Shown in pieces: positions 7,736 through 9,586 of a stretch of 9,586 nucleotides of DNA. The position numbers and the translations under genes were made by a program. Source of the stretch: Granulicella sp. UBA5172 (GTDB lineage Bacteria > Acidobacteriota > Terriglobia > Terriglobales > Acidobacteriaceae); NCBI GenBank assembly GCA_002413385.1, contig DHWW01000012.1:11797-21382 (forward strand). The letters run 5' to 3'. Numbering within the stretch: the stretch's first letter is position 1; each line of letters begins with the position of its first letter. Below the pieces are notes generated by a model. It was not told the DNA's origin. It searched no databases and was given only the letters and a program-made list of their open reading frames with translations.

Positions 7736-8121
7736 TCCTCTCTCAAACCGTGCGCATCTGGTCCTCGATCTCCTTCGTCGCAGCCCTCGCCATCGCCGGC
7801 GAAGTCCTCATCGCCGCAGGCATGCGCCAACTCGGCGACCTCGACATCATCCGCGAACGCAGCGGCATCCCCGGCGCCATCAAGGCCGTACTCACCGATG
7901 GAAAGTTTGTCATCGGAGCGCTCTGCATGGCGCTCAACTTCTTCGCCATGCTCTTTGCGCTCAGCATCGCAGAGCTATCGCTGGCCGCGCCTGCGATAGC
8001 CTCCCTCACCTACATCGGTAACGCCATCGCAGCGAAACTCTTCCTCAACGAGAAGGTAGATCACCGCCGCTGGCTGGCAACAGGCTTCGTCGCCGTAGGC
8101 GTCATTCTGCTAGCGCACTAA
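7732..8121 (+). CDS. Small four-helix DMT/EamA-like membrane protein
   Basis: A 129-residue integral membrane protein with four predicted helices (about 10-30, 58-80, 83-105, 112-128), the size of a half-EamA or small-multidrug-resistance-type subunit such as EmrE or ArnE/ArnF. The frame is open upstream to 7651, but the ATG at 7732 is chosen because GGAG at 7721-7724 precedes it by seven bases, it overlaps the preceding stop as ATGA, and the protein then starts just ahead of helix 1. It is a paralogue of the gene before it: both have an acidic residue at 24 (Glu here) within helix 1, then GMxQxG at 30-35, and a proline in helix 3 followed by small residues and an LxE(K/Q) loop. Members of this superfamily work as homo- or heterodimers; with its partner this could export a small molecule or flip a lipid. 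The position beside hpnJ suggests a link to hopanoids, but nothing in the sequence proves it. Its TAA overlaps the hpnE stop on the other strand. Confidence 0.82.
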   Translation: MILSQTVRIWSSISFVAALAIAGEVLIAAGMRQLGDLDIIRERSGIPGAIKAVLTDGKFVIGALCMALNFFAMLFALSIAELSLAAPAIASLTYIGNAIAAKLFLNEKVDHRRWLATGFVAVGVILLAH

Positions 8122-9554
8122 CAACCGAGCAGTCGCATCAGACCTGTCGCAGGAAGATCCGGGGTCAGAAATCTGCCCTGCTTTCCCGCCCCTCTAGCAA
8201 CGGCCTCCGCAGCAAGGCGCCCGCTCCGAACAGCGCCCTCCATCGTCGATGGCCAACCCGTCAGCGTCCAGTCGCCCGCAAGATAAAGTCCCTCCCCCGC
8301 GCCGTCCGCAGCAGGGCGAAACCGATCCAGCCCCGGCACAACTGAGAAGGTCGCGCGAGCCTCCTTCAGCACACCAGACTTCAGAATCCTGGCCTCGCGA
8401 ACCACCGGGAAGAAGCCTGCAAGCTCCTCGACAGCGGCGCTCACAATCTCCTCGCGCGTCCGATGAAGTTCAGCAAACGAAGCGCTGATCACCAACTCAA
8501 GATACTGCCCCGGCTGCGCGACCGCGCTCTCTTCAAACCGCCGAATACGCGACTTGTTGAACATCCACTGAATGCGTGTGTCCAGCAACGCCGCATGGTC
8601 GAGTTCCGTAATCACCCTGTCAAACCAGAGGTGAATCGTCGTGATGGGCGAGTGCGTAAAATGGTCCATCGCGGGCAGAATTCGTTGGCGCTGGATCGAC
8701 TCCTCAGGAAGCGTTCCCACAAGCCGAGCCGTCTGCTCAAACGGCAGCGCGAGAACCAGGCTGCCCGCGCGATAGATCGATCCATCCGACGCAGTAGCCG
8801 TCCACGCACCATCGGGCATAGACTCGATGCGGTCAATGCTGGTCCGCAAATGCAAGCTCGTTCCCTGCTTCTCAGCGAGTTGCGCGACAGCCGTATAAAA
8901 CTCCGACAGTGGCTGCGCCGGTATACCCAGCCGCCCGCCCTCCGCAGACTTCATAAACGACTCGTGAAACACCTGCCCTGCATACCGTGTCGAGCAGCGA
9001 TCGAACGTGTCGTTCAGCGTCCCAACGATCACCGGCTCCCAGAAATGTCTGATCGCTCGATCCGTCTGCTTCGTGCGCTTCAACCACGCAGAGAACGGCT
9101 CCTCATCGCTCAACGGATAGCCGCGCAAAAACTCCAGCAAGCCGAGCGCAATCGACGCCTTGTCCGCAACCGAAAGCATCGATGCCCGCAGAAAGCTCCA
9201 CGAAGAATGCCCCGGTGCGGGCAGAAAGCTTGCTCCAATGTCGCTCCGTCGCGCTGCCCCACTCGCTCTGCCCGGCTCAAGAAACGTGATCTTGTCGTAC
9301 CAGCGAATGTGGCGATCCGCGCCCGCAAGTCTGCAGAGGTCGATCAGGTTCGTGCAGCAACCGAGCAACACATGCTGCGAATCAACCACCTCCTCAAGCG
9401 CCGGGTGCTCGTAGGAATACGCGCGCCCTCCCACATGCGGCTTGCGTTCAACCAGCGCAACATCTGCCCCCGCACCAGAGAGTGCAACCGCAGCAGACAG
9501 CCCCGCCAGCCCAGCACCAATCACCAGCACGTCCGCACTACCGTTGTCACTCAT
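8118..9554 (-). CDS. hpnE: Hydroxysqualene dehydroxylase / squalene-associated FAD-dependent desaturase HpnE
   Basis: HpnE is the flavoprotein that converts hydroxysqualene to squalene, the last of the HpnD-HpnC-HpnE steps that feed squalene-hopene cyclase. The 478-residue product begins with a Rossmann FAD site, GAGLAG at 13-18, E36 ending the second strand and GGR at 42-44. It closes with the C-terminal FAD-contact motif LAGDWTLTGWPSTMEGAVRSG (about 425-445), whose TGWPSTMEGA form is characteristic of HpnE rather than of phytoene desaturases. Length is normal for the family. The ATG at 9554-9552 is preceded by AGG eight bases upstream and overlaps a possible upstream stop as ATGA. It runs toward the transporter pair and hpnJ, and its TAG overlaps the TAA of the facing gene by two bases. 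A related amine-oxidase/carotenoid desaturase role is a less likely alternative. Confidence 0.92.
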   Translation of the reverse strand: MSDNGSADVLVIGAGLAGLSAAVALSGAGADVALVERKPHVGGRAYSYEHPALEEVVDSQHVLLGCCTNLIDLCRLAGADRHIRWYDKITFLEPGRASGAARRSDIGASFLPAPGHSSWSFLRASMLSVADKASIALGLLEFLRGYPLSDEEPFSAWLKRTKQTDRAIRHFWEPVIVGTLNDTFDRCSTRYAGQVFHESFMKSAEGGRLGIPAQPLSEFYTAVAQLAEKQGTSLHLRTSIDRIESMPDGAWTATASDGSIYRAGSLVLALPFEQTARLVGTLPEESIQRQRILPAMDHFTHSPITTIHLWFDRVITELDHAALLDTRIQWMFNKSRIRRFEESAVAQPGQYLELVISASFAELHRTREEIVSAAVEELAGFFPVVREARILKSGVLKEARATFSVVPGLDRFRPAADGAGEGLYLAGDWTLTGWPSTMEGAVRSGRLAAEAVARGAGKQGRFLTPDLPATGLMRLLGC

Positions 9555-9586
9555 CCGACGAGCCTGGCCTTGAAAGATTGCAGAAT
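9551..9586 (-). CDS. C-terminal end of an upstream minus-strand gene, possibly hpnD
   Basis: Reading the minus strand from the window edge, one frame is open for eleven codons (I L Q S F K A R L V G) and ends in a TGA at 9553-9551 that overlaps the hpnE start as ATGA. This arrangement is typical of translationally coupled operon genes. HpnC and HpnD, the two squalene/phytoene-synthase-type enzymes that act before HpnE, are usually encoded directly upstream of hpnE, so the fragment is plausibly the end of hpnD. Eleven residues are too few to identify it from sequence; the call rests on position and overlap. Confidence 0.4.
   Translation of the reverse strand: MLQSFKARLVG

Overview
The window looks like chromosomal DNA of a GC-rich, Gram-negative bacterium. 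The mix of RecJ, a HlyD/TolC export operon, a class-B radical SAM protein of the HpnJ type and an HpnE-type desaturase, together with the general protein flavour, best fits a Terriglobia-class Acidobacteriota (Terriglobus/Granulicella/Edaphobacter type). That assignment is inferred from family resemblance and was not computed. Gene density is very high and no gap exceeds 130 bases. I see no tRNA, rRNA, CRISPR array, insertion sequence or phage gene.

Left part (1-5603, all + strand): recJ, the single-strand 5'-3' DNA exonuclease, fills the left edge. After an 80-base gap comes a compact three-gene unit: a HlyD-type periplasmic adaptor, an exported tetratricopeptide-repeat (TPR) protein starting 6 bases later, and a TolC-type outer-membrane efflux protein. 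The unit encodes the periplasmic and outer-membrane parts of a tripartite exporter but no inner-membrane pump, so the pump must be elsewhere.

Right part (5604-9586): a short intergenic region with an inverted repeat leads to hpnJ (+), whose product modifies the sugar-derived head group of bacteriohopanepolyols. A strong intrinsic terminator follows. Next are two small four-helix drug/metabolite transporter (DMT/EamA-like) genes, tandem paralogues overlapping by ATGA. The first is interrupted by a one-base frameshift near 7546. Converging on them from the right is hpnE (-), which makes squalene from hydroxysqualene. Twelve codons of another minus-strand gene, plausibly hpnD, overlap its start. 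The right part is therefore a hopanoid neighbourhood: squalene synthesis on the minus strand, head-group tailoring on the plus strand, and between them a pair of small membrane proteins that could form a transporter or lipid flippase (inference).

The items most worth a second look are the paired DMT proteins with matching acidic residues in helix 1 beside hpnJ, the frameshift in the first of them, the pump-less HlyD-TPR-TolC operon, and the convergent hpnE/DMT genes whose stop codons overlap.
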